This document shows, piece after piece, positions 50,979 to 60,416 of a stretch of DNA of 60,506 bases. The DNA comes from CAYURR01 sp964446745. GTDB lineage: Bacteria; Bacillota; Clostridia; Lachnospirales; WQUN01. Position numbers and translations under genes: made by a program. Each line of letters starts with the position of its first letter. The first letter of the stretch is position 1. The notes below the pieces were generated by a model, which searched no databases, was not told the origin of the DNA, and was given only the letters and a program-made list of their open reading frames with translations. The DNA is taken from contig CAYURR010000002.1 in the NCBI GenBank assembly GCA_964446745.1, forward strand, positions 1 through 60,506, in the 5' to 3' direction.

Positions 50979-51737
50979 ATGCAAATAATGTTAACCGTTG
51001 CTTACGACGGTACAAATTACGCGGGCTGGCAATTTCAAAAAAACGCGCTATCCGTGCAAGAGGTACTTGAGGACGCGTTGAGTCGCGTACTCGGTAAACG
51101 AACACCGGTAACCGGATCTAGCCGCACTGACGCGGGTGTGCACGCGATCGGTCAGAGGGCCTGCTTCACTGTAGATAGTATATCTATCCCTGTCGGCAAA
51201 CTCCCGTATGTCCTCAATAACGCTTTGCCTCAGGATGTTAAAATCAATCGCGCAGAACTTGTCGACGATGATTTTCATCCGCGTTTTATGGCTACTAACA
51301 AGACGTATTCATACTCGATATTTAGCGGTGCATTCCCGAACCCGTTATTAAGCCGTTACACATGCTTTTGGCCATATGATTTAGATATAGACAAGATGCG
51401 CCGAGCTGCATATTACATCGTAGGCACGCATGATTTCAAAGCCTTTTGCGCGACGGGCTCGTCTGCGAAGACTACCACACGCACGATATACCGCTGCGAG
51501 GTCATGACCGAGCCATACATATATGGTGGCATAATAAAAGCCGTTGTCACAGGCAACGGCTTCTTGTATAACATGGTTCGCATTTTAGCAGGTACACTCG
51601 TTTATGTCGGGCAGGGCAAGATCGACGCGGATGCCATTCCGGATATTTTATCCTCCTGCGATCGCACACGGGCCGGCAAAACCATGCCGCCCGAAGGTCT
51701 CACACTCATCGAGGTGGGATTTAATCCTCTTCCGTAA
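50979..51737 (+). CDS. truA: tRNA pseudouridine(38-40) synthase
   Basis: A 252-residue TruA. It opens TVAYDGTNYAGWQFQKN and has the catalytic aspartate in GSSRTDAGVHAIGQ, plus FLYNMVRILAGTLVYVGQG near the end. It makes pseudouridine at positions 38-40 of tRNA anticodon stems. The reading frame is open through the divergent tRNA gene, but the ATG at 50979 follows AAGGAG by seven bases and gives the normal length. Its end overlaps the end of cdaR on the other strand by 17 bases. Confidence 0.95.
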   Translation: MQIMLTVAYDGTNYAGWQFQKNALSVQEVLEDALSRVLGKRTPVTGSSRTDAGVHAIGQRACFTVDSISIPVGKLPYVLNNALPQDVKINRAELVDDDFHPRFMATNKTYSYSIFSGAFPNPLLSRYTCFWPYDLDIDKMRRAAYYIVGTHDFKAFCATGSSAKTTTRTIYRCEVMTEPYIYGGIIKAVVTGNGFLYNMVRILAGTLVYVGQGKIDADAIPDILSSCDRTRAGKTMPPEGLTLIEVGFNPLP

Positions 51738-53049
51738 TCGTGGCATCGACCTCCACTGTTTCGTTTTCGTCCGGGGCTTCTTCTTTAGACTTAACGCTTA
51801 CGGACAGGCTCACAGGCTCGTCGACCACCACCACACCGGTCGGCAGCTCGAACTTCAATATCCCCGCCGTCTCACCGGCTGCATAGCCTGTCAGATCCAG
51901 TGTGGCCTTGATATTGTTCTCGTTCAGGCTCTCTACCTCACGCATCTTACCCTTTATTGTCAGTTCTATCGCATTTTGAAGGATCTCGACGCTCTCATGC
52001 TCGGGGTCCTTTATTATTATGATCTTAGATACAGGCAGACGGATTTCCTTTATCAGTTCGCGCTCGATATTTGCGGTCACTGTTGCGGTTGAAGCACCCG
52101 GATCATACAGACTATGGTTGGTTGTTTTCAGATACTCATTGAGATCATAGGTCTGAGATTTTGCCGAGTTCACGTTATTTATACTTATAGGCGGTTCCAA
52201 ATACAGCGTAGCCGGGAACAGTTTCAATTCCTCGCTATCTCCGACGATCTTCATCGTTTTAGGCTCGATCACGATATCCGAAAGGGTATATCCCTCTGCC
52301 GGTATACCCGACACCCTCGCGGCCAGTTTGACTTCCAATACTTGTTTGATCGGTACGTTTACACGCACGGTCTGCGTATCGAGCGCAAACAGGCTCGATA
52401 TATCCGTGCCGTTTTGATCCAATATCGACGGCTGTGTATTCGTGATGATCTCCGAGGTAGCATCTTTAAAATTGACCTTTACCTGTACAGACGAAATACG
52501 CTCCAGATCGCTTTCAGCGCCCGTTATCAATACACTATCCGGCGAAGAGGTAGGCGACTGCGCAAGATAACCCTCGGACACATCTCCAATCCGTGCGAGG
52601 TCGATCTTGAAACGCTTTGTAATCAAGCGATCCAGTGTTACATCAAAGACCTTAGGATTTTTATCCAGAAGCGTAAACAATCCCGTGGGTATATCCACAT
52701 TGATGGGCAGGGAGATCGTATTATTAGTCACATTATCGTAATAGGCGGAACGAAAATCCACATACGCAGAAACCAGTGCGGATTCGTCCGCGAGCTTGCT
52801 GATATCACTGCGCTTCCCCTGCAGCGTGATCAATATCTTTTTATTTTCATACTGATGCGGGCTTACGATTACAAAATTATTCTTTGTAACCGCGTCCGTG
52901 TATTGCAGGGTGATGGTCTTTGATATCTGCTTGCTTTGAACAGGGTTCTCGATGTTCATAGCCACGAGCCACATCACAATAGCAGCGGCCACCGACAGCA
53001 GCTTCCAACCTATATCCTTAAAGAAAAAATCCCTTATCTTCTTCATCAT
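51721..53049 (-). CDS. cdaR: YbbR-domain protein, regulator of diadenylate cyclase
   Basis: A 442-residue protein with one N-terminal membrane segment (WKLLSVAAAIVMWLVAMNI) and a large extracellular part of about four YbbR repeats, each of roughly 80-90 residues (recurring SVQVKVNF, ARVSGIPAEGYTLSDIVIEP and similar beta patterns). CdaR binds and modulates CdaA at the membrane. The gene overlaps the end of cdaA by four bases. The usual third gene, glmM, does not follow; truA converges instead. The acidic C-terminal tail (EVDATITEED) is short. Confidence 0.9.
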   Translation of the reverse strand: MMKKIRDFFFKDIGWKLLSVAAAIVMWLVAMNIENPVQSKQISKTITLQYTDAVTKNNFVIVSPHQYENKKILITLQGKRSDISKLADESALVSAYVDFRSAYYDNVTNNTISLPINVDIPTGLFTLLDKNPKVFDVTLDRLITKRFKIDLARIGDVSEGYLAQSPTSSPDSVLITGAESDLERISSVQVKVNFKDATSEIITNTQPSILDQNGTDISSLFALDTQTVRVNVPIKQVLEVKLAARVSGIPAEGYTLSDIVIEPKTMKIVGDSEELKLFPATLYLEPPISINNVNSAKSQTYDLNEYLKTTNHSLYDPGASTATVTANIERELIKEIRLPVSKIIIIKDPEHESVEILQNAIELTIKGKMREVESLNENNIKATLDLTGYAAGETAGILKFELPTGVVVVDEPVSLSVSVKSKEEAPDENETVEVDATITEED

Positions 53050-53894
53050 TTCTTAAACCATTCCCTCTTCGTAACGGCTTTCTTGGCTATAGCCTCCGAA
53101 TTCAACAGGATGCTCTTTAATTTGTCTTCATTTAAATGACGCTTGAGCTTGTTCTCCGACGCAACCGAGATCGAGCCGGTTTCCTCGGATACCACTATAA
53201 CTATCGCATCCGATACCTCGCTCGTGCCGACAGCCGCGCGATGCCTCGTACCCAGTTCACTCGCGATCTCCGCTGAGGTGAGCGGTAATATACATGTAGC
53301 CGCAGCAACACGGTCGTTGCGTATCACAACAGCCCCGTCATGCAGCGGCGTCTTATTTTCAAAAATATTTATCAGCAGTTGACTTGATACCAACGCGTCT
53401 ACAGCTATACCGGTCTGCTCCAGATCCCCGAGCGCTACCTGCTGCTCGATGACGATTAGAGCACCGGTCTTGGCCTTTGACATCGCAAGTACGGCCTTTA
53501 TAATCTCATTCGCGGATTTCTCAGATAGATGCGCATCCTTAACCTCGGTATTCATGATCGACTTTAAAAATTTACCCTTGCCGAGCTGCTCGAGTGCCCT
53601 TCTGAGCTCGGGTTGAAATATAACAACCACAGCTATAAGGCCCGCGCTAAACGTAGATTTCATGACCCATAGCAACGTAACAAAGCCAAGCTGCGAGGCT
53701 ATCGCATACATTACTATAATCACAAGAAAGCCCTTAAACAGTGTCCACGCGCGCGTTTCCCTGACCCAATACATGATCTTGTATATACCATAGGACACCA
53801 CGAGTATGTCGATGATGTTTGCTATGCTGAGTTCGGGTATCGTGATGGGCTGCAGGCTGATGCGTGAGATAAAATCGGTTAGCAACTGATTCAT
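53046..53894 (-). CDS. cdaA: Diadenylate cyclase CdaA
   Basis: A 282-residue membrane enzyme that makes cyclic-di-AMP from two ATP. Three N-terminal membrane helices (about residues 20-85) precede the DAC domain. Catalytic motifs are intact: PLHDGAVVI and ELGTRHRAAVG. Cyclic-di-AMP controls potassium and osmolyte uptake and wall homeostasis in Firmicutes. It is followed, overlapping, by cdaR. It lies at the end of an operon starting with a cyclophilin gene. Confidence 0.95.
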   Translation of the reverse strand: MNQLLTDFISRISLQPITIPELSIANIIDILVVSYGIYKIMYWVRETRAWTLFKGFLVIIVMYAIASQLGFVTLLWVMKSTFSAGLIAVVVIFQPELRRALEQLGKGKFLKSIMNTEVKDAHLSEKSANEIIKAVLAMSKAKTGALIVIEQQVALGDLEQTGIAVDALVSSQLLINIFENKTPLHDGAVVIRNDRVAAATCILPLTSAEIASELGTRHRAAVGTSEVSDAIVIVVSEETGSISVASENKLKRHLNEDKLKSILLNSEAIAKKAVTKREWFKK

Positions 53895-53922
53895 GTTATC
53901 ACCGCCTATTAAATCAAACCTT

Positions 53923-54897
53923 TTACTGGCCGTCTATTCTGCGCACAACGCGTTTCTTTCTACGTACGGCCATCTTGGGTATGACCTTGACAAAATAATA
54001 GTTTTCCTCATCCTCGAACTCCACACGCTCGGCGCGCCGGTAGTCGAGCACCGCGTCAAAGAATCTCACCAGAAAGGCTAGGGCTACGGATATGATTGTA
54101 AACAACACGACCCCGATGATATCGGTCTCTATACCCGCGACCAAAACTGCGATAATAAAGCTTATGATGGTCAGTAGCGCACCTATGCCGATGCCAAGCT
54201 CCTTTGAGTAATCTATCGACAGCAACGATACTACATGCACAACGACGATGACCATGCCGAATATAAATGCAACAAACATCCACTGTGTATTATTTGAAAA
54301 ATATGTTGTGATCGTCGAGAGCACCGCTCCGAATGTAGTGGGCATATCCATCAGATTAAGCCCTGCGGTTTTGGTTGTCGAGAGTAGATCCTTTATAAAA
54401 GGTATTGCATTCCAGACAAATATACCGATAGACACGGGTATAACGGCAGTCAATCCAAAGTATAAGCCTGCCACAAGTGGGATCAGGTACGGGATATTGA
54501 AATAGAACGCGTAGATCGTGGCTAACACAAGCACACTTTCCTTCGCAGAAAGCCTGATGTAGAAGAACACCAGACAGAGTAAAAACATAAACACCAACAG
54601 CGCGATCTCGGTGGATGCCGAGATCTGCAGCGCGATCATAACAGCCATGAGACCGTAAGCTATGCTCAGCGGCATGACTGCAAACAATAGCCCGAGAAAG
54701 ACAGTGGCCGGGAATGTAGAGAGCGCCTTTAAAAGCGAGGCGAACTCAGGTCGATAGAGCCCCAATGAGTTTATTGCACTAAATACCATCATGCCGACGA
54801 TAAAACGGATGATGAACAAAATCGGGGTTTCGAGACGTTTATAGAACCTAATGATCAGCTCTCTGGTCAAAAGGATTTGTTCGATTGTCGAATCCAT
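53923..54897 (-). CDS. Polytopic membrane protein of unknown function
   Basis: A 324-residue protein with roughly eight to ten hydrophobic segments and a basic C-terminal tail (RRKKRVVRRIDGQ). I do not recognise the family. The frame runs upstream to 55068, but the ATG at 54897 has GGAGGAG about 10 bases ahead and gives a sensible N terminus (MDSTIEQILLTREL) before the first helix; the upstream extension has no membrane protein character. It overlaps the previous gene by 50 bases and is 28 bp ahead of cdaA, suggesting a role in the cell envelope. Confidence 0.7.
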   Translation of the reverse strand: MDSTIEQILLTRELIIRFYKRLETPILFIIRFIVGMMVFSAINSLGLYRPEFASLLKALSTFPATVFLGLLFAVMPLSIAYGLMAVMIALQISASTEIALLVFMFLLCLVFFYIRLSAKESVLVLATIYAFYFNIPYLIPLVAGLYFGLTAVIPVSIGIFVWNAIPFIKDLLSTTKTAGLNLMDMPTTFGAVLSTITTYFSNNTQWMFVAFIFGMVIVVVHVVSLLSIDYSKELGIGIGALLTIISFIIAVLVAGIETDIIGVVLFTIISVALAFLVRFFDAVLDYRRAERVEFEDEENYYFVKVIPKMAVRRKKRVVRRIDGQ

Positions 54898-55339
54898 AGG
54901 CAGGAAACTCCTCCTCGGTATATTCGTTTCTGGGTGCGTGGTCGCCGTATTGACCATACTGGCCAAATTGATCCAGTCTATCCAGTAAGTGTAAATAATG
55001 CCTTTGATATTTCTGGGCGGCGGTGTATTCGCGTGAGGCCAACAGCGTACCCAAGAGCGAGTATGCAACAGCCACGAGAACTAAAAACAAAATGGCATCC
55101 GTTCCGGCCTTTTTCAAATCGATGTTCAGGATGTTTATGCCCTTTACAAGGATCTGGTTTGCCCAATATATAGCCAAAATAAACAGAGAACCCGTTATTA
55201 CACAGAATCGGGTCCACACGTTCTTACGATATATATAATCGTATCTGAAGTATTCATTTATGCGGCGGTACTTGCGGTCATATTCCTTATCGGCTAAGCC
55301 GAGCTTGGTCATGACGATGATCTTGTTATAGTCAACCAT
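54848..55339 (-). CDS. Small membrane protein of unknown function
   Basis: A 163-residue protein with a charged N-terminal region of about 45 residues (DRKYRRINEYFRYDYIYRK), two membrane segments (about 46-65 and 82-102), and a polar C-terminal tail rich in Gln, Tyr, Gly and acidic residues. No family recognised. Its ATG shares one base with the stop of the lipoprotein gene before it (TAATG), and its last 50 bases overlap the next gene. Conserved overlap on both sides supports it as a real gene. Confidence 0.72.
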   Translation of the reverse strand: MVDYNKIIVMTKLGLADKEYDRKYRRINEYFRYDYIYRKNVWTRFCVITGSLFILAIYWANQILVKGINILNIDLKKAGTDAILFLVLVAVAYSLLGTLLASREYTAAQKYQRHYLHLLDRLDQFGQYGQYGDHAPRNEYTEEEFPAYGFDNRTNPFDQRADH

Positions 55340-56607
55340 TAATAAACACCTGCGATATCGTATTTAACGGCCGCATCCCATAAAATCCATTCGGACAGCT
55401 GTGCGTCGTACACAGCGCGTATCTGGTCCTCCCGTTCCTTGCCCGCATATGGTATGTACTTAGGCAGCCAGCTCGCCGTAAAGTCCTGCAGCCATGGACG
55501 CACGATCGCACGGTTCTCGGGCGGGATGCCTTGCATGCGTTGCTCAGAGAGTAGCAGAGAATTGTAAATAGTATCATATGGGTGTACATCCGGTATGTCA
55601 ATACCCATGGAACCATTCGCATAGTGGGACGGATATATCATTGGGCATATAACGTCAAATATAGACGCAAGCACCGCATAATCCTGCCCGACGATCTCGG
55701 CGTCTATGTCGCTGTTGATGATCGTGCCGTATACATCTGCAGACACCTTTACACCATATGTGCGCAACTCATCAACCGCACGCCTCGAAAATTCCTCAAT
55801 AGCCTGCGACCGAGTCTTTTCGCCTATATCACCCATGTCAGCACTCTTTAGCTTGCCCGATGTTGAAAATCGTATGTAGTCAAACTGTATTTCCTTAAAC
55901 CCGAGCGTCGCTACAGCCTTTGCGAAATCTATTACATACGAACACGCGTCCGGATTATACGGGTTCAGCCATGCGTTACCCTGCGAGTCCTTCCAGATGC
56001 TGCCGTCTTGATTTTTTATGTACAGTTCGGGTCTGAGGTTGTATGTATTGTTATCCTTGAACGCGACGAGCCGAGCTATTGGGTATATCCCCTCATCCTC
56101 AAGCCGCTTCAAAAGCGCCTTTATATCCGGAATATTTGAGCCCGATATGCCCATCTCGTCCGCGAAAGGGATACCCTTGAACGTCACGTAACCGTTATCG
56201 TCTTTTACATCGATTACAAATGCGTTGTAAGCAGATGTCTTACATAGATCTATCAAAGCAGAAAGCATGCTGTCTATCCCTGCGACATGGCTCGACACAT
56301 AAACGCCCTTGACCTCGGGCGCGGCAACCATACCCGAGAGATCCGAAAACGGTGTCGCGGGTTGATCTATGTAATTCGACAGCATCATGATCGCATCGTT
56401 CTCTTGCGAGAACCCATCTCCTTGCTGCGGCTCCGACGGAGCATCGACCTCCTCCGTCGGCACGTCCTGCTCAGACATTTCCGTTTCGGCATCCGAAGCC
56501 TCCGTATCTACCGAAACCGAGGCCTCCGCGGACTTTTTGCCCGAGCAGGCCGAAAACGGTACGGTAAGCACGAGACATAGAAAGAATATAACAAGCTTTC
56601 TACTCAT
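55339..56607 (-). CDS. Putative glycoside hydrolase lipoprotein (DUF4015 type)
   Basis: A 422-residue lipoprotein with lipobox PFSACSGK, an acidic Ser/Glu-rich tether (about 25-75) and a TIM-barrel-like domain from VKGVYVSSHVAG. Blocks such as NAFVIDVKDDNGYVTF, YPIARLVAFKDN, GNAWLNPYNPDA and EIQFDYIRFST match the DUF4015 family of putative glycoside hydrolases. The acidic residues in FDYIRF and in DVYG are the likely catalytic pair. It is surface-anchored and may act on cell-wall or exopolysaccharide; substrate unknown. It lies 19 bp downstream of lysS. Confidence 0.86.
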   Translation of the reverse strand: MSRKLVIFFLCLVLTVPFSACSGKKSAEASVSVDTEASDAETEMSEQDVPTEEVDAPSEPQQGDGFSQENDAIMMLSNYIDQPATPFSDLSGMVAAPEVKGVYVSSHVAGIDSMLSALIDLCKTSAYNAFVIDVKDDNGYVTFKGIPFADEMGISGSNIPDIKALLKRLEDEGIYPIARLVAFKDNNTYNLRPELYIKNQDGSIWKDSQGNAWLNPYNPDACSYVIDFAKAVATLGFKEIQFDYIRFSTSGKLKSADMGDIGEKTRSQAIEEFSRRAVDELRTYGVKVSADVYGTIINSDIDAEIVGQDYAVLASIFDVICPMIYPSHYANGSMGIDIPDVHPYDTIYNSLLLSEQRMQGIPPENRAIVRPWLQDFTASWLPKYIPYAGKEREDQIRAVYDAQLSEWILWDAAVKYDIAGVY

Positions 56608-56626
56608 ATGTGTTATTCCTTTATAT

Positions 56627-58147
56627 TTATTCCTTTGTCTTCATTGTCGGGAATAGAATGACATCCCTTATCGAATAGGAATCCGTAAGCAACATGACTA
56701 AGCGGTCGATACCGACACCCAAGCCTCCTGTCGGCGGCATGCCATATTCCATCGCGAGTATAAAATCCTCATCGACCTCGTTGGCTTCATCGTCTCCGGC
56801 TGCGCGACGGCTCTCCTGATGCATAAAGCGTCCGCGTTGGTCGATCGGATCGTTGAGCTCCGAATACGCATTAGCAAACTCCCTGCCCAAGATAAACAGC
56901 TCAAAGCGTTCCGTGAGCTCCGGCTTGTCGGGCTTGCGCTTCGTGAGCGGTGATATCTCGACCGGGTGGTCGAGTACGAACGTGGGTTGTATGAGCTGCT
57001 TTTCTGCAAATTCCTCAAAGAACAGCGCAAGGATATCGCCCTTTGTATGCACGGCCTGAAACTCTACGTGGTGTTGCTTTGCGAGGGTCTTGGCTTCGTC
57101 GTCGGTCTTTACCGTATCGAAATCCACACCGGTATATTGCTTGACGGCCTCGGTCATCGTGATGCGAGCAAACGGCTTTGTGAAGTCAAGCTCGTGACCG
57201 TTTACAGTCAGTACATCGGACTTCGCGACGGTCTTTACGCATTCCTTGAACATGGATTCCGTGATCTCCATCATGCCGTAATAATCCGTATATGCCTGAT
57301 ACAGCTCAAGCATCGTAAACTCCGGATAATGCTTGATGTCCACGCCCTCGTTTCTGAATACACGGCTCATCTCAAACACCCTATCAAACCCACCAATGAT
57401 AAGCCTCTTCAATGGCAGTTCGAGTGCGATACGCATATACATCTCTATATCGAGCGCGTTATGGTGTGTGATAAACGGGCGCGCCGAACCACCGCTCGGA
57501 CGTGTCATCAGTACGGGCGTTTCAACCTCCAAGAACGAACGCTTATCTAAAAACTCCCTTATGCACTTGATCGTCTGTGAACGCTTTACGAATACATCCT
57601 TGACCTCCGGGTTTACAATCAAGTCTAGGTAACGCTCCCTGTAACGAATCTCCTGGTCCTTCAGGCCATGAAACTTCTCGGGCAGCACACGCAGACTCTT
57701 TGCAAGCAGCGTAATACTGTTTGCCTTTACGGATATCTCGCCCTTTTGTGTGCGGAATACCTCGCCCGTAACCCCTATGATGTCACCCAAGTCGAATTTC
57801 TTGAACTCTGCGTAATTGTCCTCGCCAATATCATCGCGTTTTACATATGCCTGTATGCGGCCCTCGCCGTCCTTGATATCGCAAAACGACGCCTTACCCA
57901 TAATACGCCTTGTCATCATACGGCCCGCAAGCGATACAACCTTACCTTCCATCTCGTCAAAGCGCTCATGTATGTCCGTGCTGTATGTGTCTACGGGATA
58001 TTTAACCTGAGCAAACGGGTCCTTGCCCTGCTCCTTTAGAGCATTCAGCTTATCTAAGCGTATCTGCTCCTGCTCATTGCGCATACGTTCCTGTTCTGCC
58101 GCGCTCATTTCCTCTGTATGTGTATCTATCGTATTCTCTATATCCAT
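56627..58147 (-). CDS. lysS: Lysyl-tRNA synthetase, class II
   Basis: A 506-residue enzyme with an N-terminal OB-fold domain (VSLAGRMMTRRIMGKASF) and a class II catalytic domain. Motif 2 is around RVFRNEGVDIKHYPEFTMLE, and motif 3 is GGLGVGIDRLVMLLTD. The N terminus has an extra Glu/Gln-rich helix. It charges tRNA-Lys. GGAG is five bases before the ATG, and it follows greA by 33 bp, a common pairing in Firmicutes. Confidence 0.97.
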   Translation of the reverse strand: MDIENTIDTHTEEMSAAEQERMRNEQEQIRLDKLNALKEQGKDPFAQVKYPVDTYSTDIHERFDEMEGKVVSLAGRMMTRRIMGKASFCDIKDGEGRIQAYVKRDDIGEDNYAEFKKFDLGDIIGVTGEVFRTQKGEISVKANSITLLAKSLRVLPEKFHGLKDQEIRYRERYLDLIVNPEVKDVFVKRSQTIKCIREFLDKRSFLEVETPVLMTRPSGGSARPFITHHNALDIEMYMRIALELPLKRLIIGGFDRVFEMSRVFRNEGVDIKHYPEFTMLELYQAYTDYYGMMEITESMFKECVKTVAKSDVLTVNGHELDFTKPFARITMTEAVKQYTGVDFDTVKTDDEAKTLAKQHHVEFQAVHTKGDILALFFEEFAEKQLIQPTFVLDHPVEISPLTKRKPDKPELTERFELFILGREFANAYSELNDPIDQRGRFMHQESRRAAGDDEANEVDEDFILAMEYGMPPTGGLGVGIDRLVMLLTDSYSIRDVILFPTMKTKE

Positions 58148-58180
58148 TGCAGCTCCACATCCTGTCTTTGCTATCGTTTT

Positions 58181-58657
58181 TTATCTGACTATCTCGAGTA
58201 CCTTGTACTTGCTCATGCCGTCCGGTGTCTCTACCTCTACCATGTCGCCTGCAACCTTTTGCAACAATGCAACCCCGAGCGGTGATTCATTCGAGATTTT
58301 GCCCCCAAACGGATCCGATTCAGCCGAGCCCACGATCGTATATTCTACGTCCTCGTCGAACTCTATGTCCTTTAACCTTACTGTCGTACCTACGCCTATG
58401 ACTTCTTTGTTTATATCCTCTTCGTCTATGACCTCTGCGTTACGAAGCATCTTTTCAAGCACCATGATACGTGCTTCGATTTCGGCCTGCTCTTCCTTAG
58501 CTGCGTCGTACTCGGCATTTTCGGAAAGATCACCCTGTCCGCGTGCTTCTTTTATCTTTTCGGCCACTTCCTTACGGCGTACAACCTTGAGCTCCTGCAG
58601 TTCGCTCTCCATCCGTTTCAATCCGTCATATGTTAAAACCGTTTTCTTCTCAGACAT
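58181..58657 (-). CDS. greA: Transcript cleavage factor GreA
   Basis: A 158-residue GreA. The N-terminal coiled coil has the tip segment SENAEYDAAKEEQAEIEAR, with the catalytic acidic residues. The C-terminal FKBP-like domain ends with ISNESPLGVALLQKVAGDMV. It rescues backtracked RNA polymerase by stimulating RNA cleavage. The ATG at 58657 is seven bases after GAGG and overlaps the dus stop (TGATG); an earlier in-frame start at 58663 has no spacing for the ribosome site. Confidence 0.96.
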   Translation of the reverse strand: MSEKKTVLTYDGLKRMESELQELKVVRRKEVAEKIKEARGQGDLSENAEYDAAKEEQAEIEARIMVLEKMLRNAEVIDEEDINKEVIGVGTTVRLKDIEFDEDVEYTIVGSAESDPFGGKISNESPLGVALLQKVAGDMVEVETPDGMSKYKVLEIVR

Positions 58658-59571
58658 CAGCAATCCTCATTTCTTAATATATTTTCGATAAATAGTCTCT
58701 CAATCTCCTGGTATGATGCGGCAGTATTGATGCTTACACGCATCTTGGCAGCCGACGGCACGCCTTTTACATAAAACGATAGATGCTTGCGCATCTGTAA
58801 TATGCCCAAATGTTCCCCATATAGTTCAATCATCATCCTACAATGTAACAACGCTGTCTCCACACGTTCCTGTAGATCAGGGGCTTTTCCGAATATCCAT
58901 GGGTTACCGAGCGCGGCACGCCCGATCATTACACCGTTACAGCCGGTTTCATTTTGCATTTTTATTGCACTTTCCATATCTGTTATATCGCCGTTGCCGT
59001 ATACCGGTATGCTTACAGCATCCTTGACCTCACGTATGATATTCCAGTCGGCCTTGCCGCTATAGAACTGATCCCGTGTGCGCCCATGCACGGTCACAAA
59101 CGACGCGCCTGCCGCCTCGCATACCTTCGCAAGGTCCACAGCATCATATCCCCCGTCGAAGGACTTGCGCATCTTTACGGACACAGGCAAATCCGTCGCG
59201 TTTACAGCTGCCTCAACGATGCGGCCCACAAGCTCGGGGTCTCGCATCAGCGCGGATCCCTCGCCGTTTTTTACTATCTTCGGAGCCGGGCATCCCATGT
59301 TGATATCTATACCCTCAAAGCGCGTTGGATCAATCATCGCTACGGCCTTGGCTATAAACTCCGGTTCGCTGCCAAACAGCTGTACGATCAGTGGTCTATC
59401 CTCCGGAAATGCAAACAGCAATTCCTTCGTCTGTTCGTTTCCGTAGACAAGTGCCTTTGCGCTGATCATCTCCGTGAATGTCATTGCACATCCGTTTCTC
59501 TTGCATAAAAGCCTGAACACCGCGTCAGTATATCCGGCCATCGGTGCGAGCGCTATAGTTCCGGTGCTCAA
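58657..59571 (-). CDS. dus: tRNA-dihydrouridine synthase
   Basis: A 304-residue FMN-dependent Dus enzyme. The opening IALAPMAGYTDAVFR, the active-site cysteine in DINMGCPAPKIVKNGEGSA, SVKMRKSFDG, VHGRTRDQFYSG and PVYGNGDI are all present. It reduces uridines in the tRNA D loop. It starts with TTG overlapping the ppi gene stop (TTGA), with no good ribosome site, so it depends on coupled translation. The N terminus is several residues shorter than usual. Confidence 0.93.
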   Translation of the reverse strand: MSTGTIALAPMAGYTDAVFRLLCKRNGCAMTFTEMISAKALVYGNEQTKELLFAFPEDRPLIVQLFGSEPEFIAKAVAMIDPTRFEGIDINMGCPAPKIVKNGEGSALMRDPELVGRIVEAAVNATDLPVSVKMRKSFDGGYDAVDLAKVCEAAGASFVTVHGRTRDQFYSGKADWNIIREVKDAVSIPVYGNGDITDMESAIKMQNETGCNGVMIGRAALGNPWIFGKAPDLQERVETALLHCRMMIELYGEHLGILQMRKHLSFYVKGVPSAAKMRVSINTAASYQEIERLFIENILRNEDC

Positions 59572-60338
59572 TATTTTTCGAATGTTATACTCTTGATGAT
59601 AACGTCCTCAACAGGTTTGCCGGAGCCGTCGCCAAGAGCGCCCGGTGTGATCGGTGTAGATGCTATCGCATCAACCACATCCATACCCTCTATGACCTGC
59701 GCGAATACCGTATAGCCATAGTCCAGCTCCGGTACGCCGCCCTCATTGACATATTTATCGATAACGGGCAACGGATAGAAGTCGGACATCTTTATTTCTT
59801 TGCCCTCCTGGTTCTTGCCCATGGACTCGTCCTGCACTGCCCTATAGGATTCCATTTGTTGCTTTGCACCTTCGGACAATTCTTTACGCTGAACGATGAA
59901 GAACTGGCTGCTCTGGGTATCCGGGCTGCCGGAATTGGCCATTGAGAGTGCACCCCTAAAATGATGCAGTCCCGGCGATATCTCACCGTTGAAGTTGCCG
60001 CCCCAGATGCTTTCGCCGCCCGTGCCTGTGCCGGTCGGGTCGCCGCCCTGTATCATAAATCCGTCCATTACGCGGTGGAAGATCGTGTTGTTATAGTATC
60101 CGTTTTTCGAGTGTGTTACGAAATTCTCTACAGCCTTAGGAGCCTGCTCAGGGAAAAAGCGTATCTTTATCGTACCCATTGAGGTCTCCATAACAGCGAC
60201 TTCCTCGCCCTTTTTCGGATCGGATACCTGCGGGAACGGATCTTTTTTGACTTCCTTTGTACCGCCCGAGCATCCAACACCCGTAAATCCTACACACATC
60301 ATACCCAATACAACCAGTGCCAATCTTTTTATGGTCAT
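59568..60338 (-). CDS. Cyclophilin-type peptidyl-prolyl isomerase, lipoprotein
   Basis: A 256-residue lipoprotein with lipobox GVGCSGGT and a cyclophilin domain. Active-site blocks are FHRVMDGFMIQGGDPTGTG and GALSMANSGSPDTQSSQFFI. An insertion of about 45 residues (KELSEGAKQQMESYRAVQDE through IDKYVNEGG) splits the domain before YTVFAQVIEGMDVVD. It would help proteins fold on the outer face of the membrane. It begins a minus-strand operon through dus, greA and lysS, with a TTGACA promoter upstream. Confidence 0.92.
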   Translation of the reverse strand: MTIKRLALVVLGMMCVGFTGVGCSGGTKEVKKDPFPQVSDPKKGEEVAVMETSMGTIKIRFFPEQAPKAVENFVTHSKNGYYNNTIFHRVMDGFMIQGGDPTGTGTGGESIWGGNFNGEISPGLHHFRGALSMANSGSPDTQSSQFFIVQRKELSEGAKQQMESYRAVQDESMGKNQEGKEIKMSDFYPLPVIDKYVNEGGVPELDYGYTVFAQVIEGMDVVDAIASTPITPGALGDGSGKPVEDVIIKSITFEKY

Positions 60339-60388
60339 TCTTTAGCATCCCTTTCAAATTCTTCCGTTTAGTCCTCAATATCCCATAT

Positions 60389-60416
60389 ATATTAGCCGCT
60401 TTTCGTCATTTGTCAA
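60389..60416 (-). promoter_or_regulatory. Promoter of the ppi-dus-greA-lysS operon
   Basis: TTGACA at 60416-60411 and TAATAT at 60394-60389, with a 16-base spacer, about 50 bases before the first start codon. AATATA, one base further, gives a 17-base spacer as an alternative. The remaining bases to 60506 are AT-rich with no gene visible. Confidence 0.7.
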
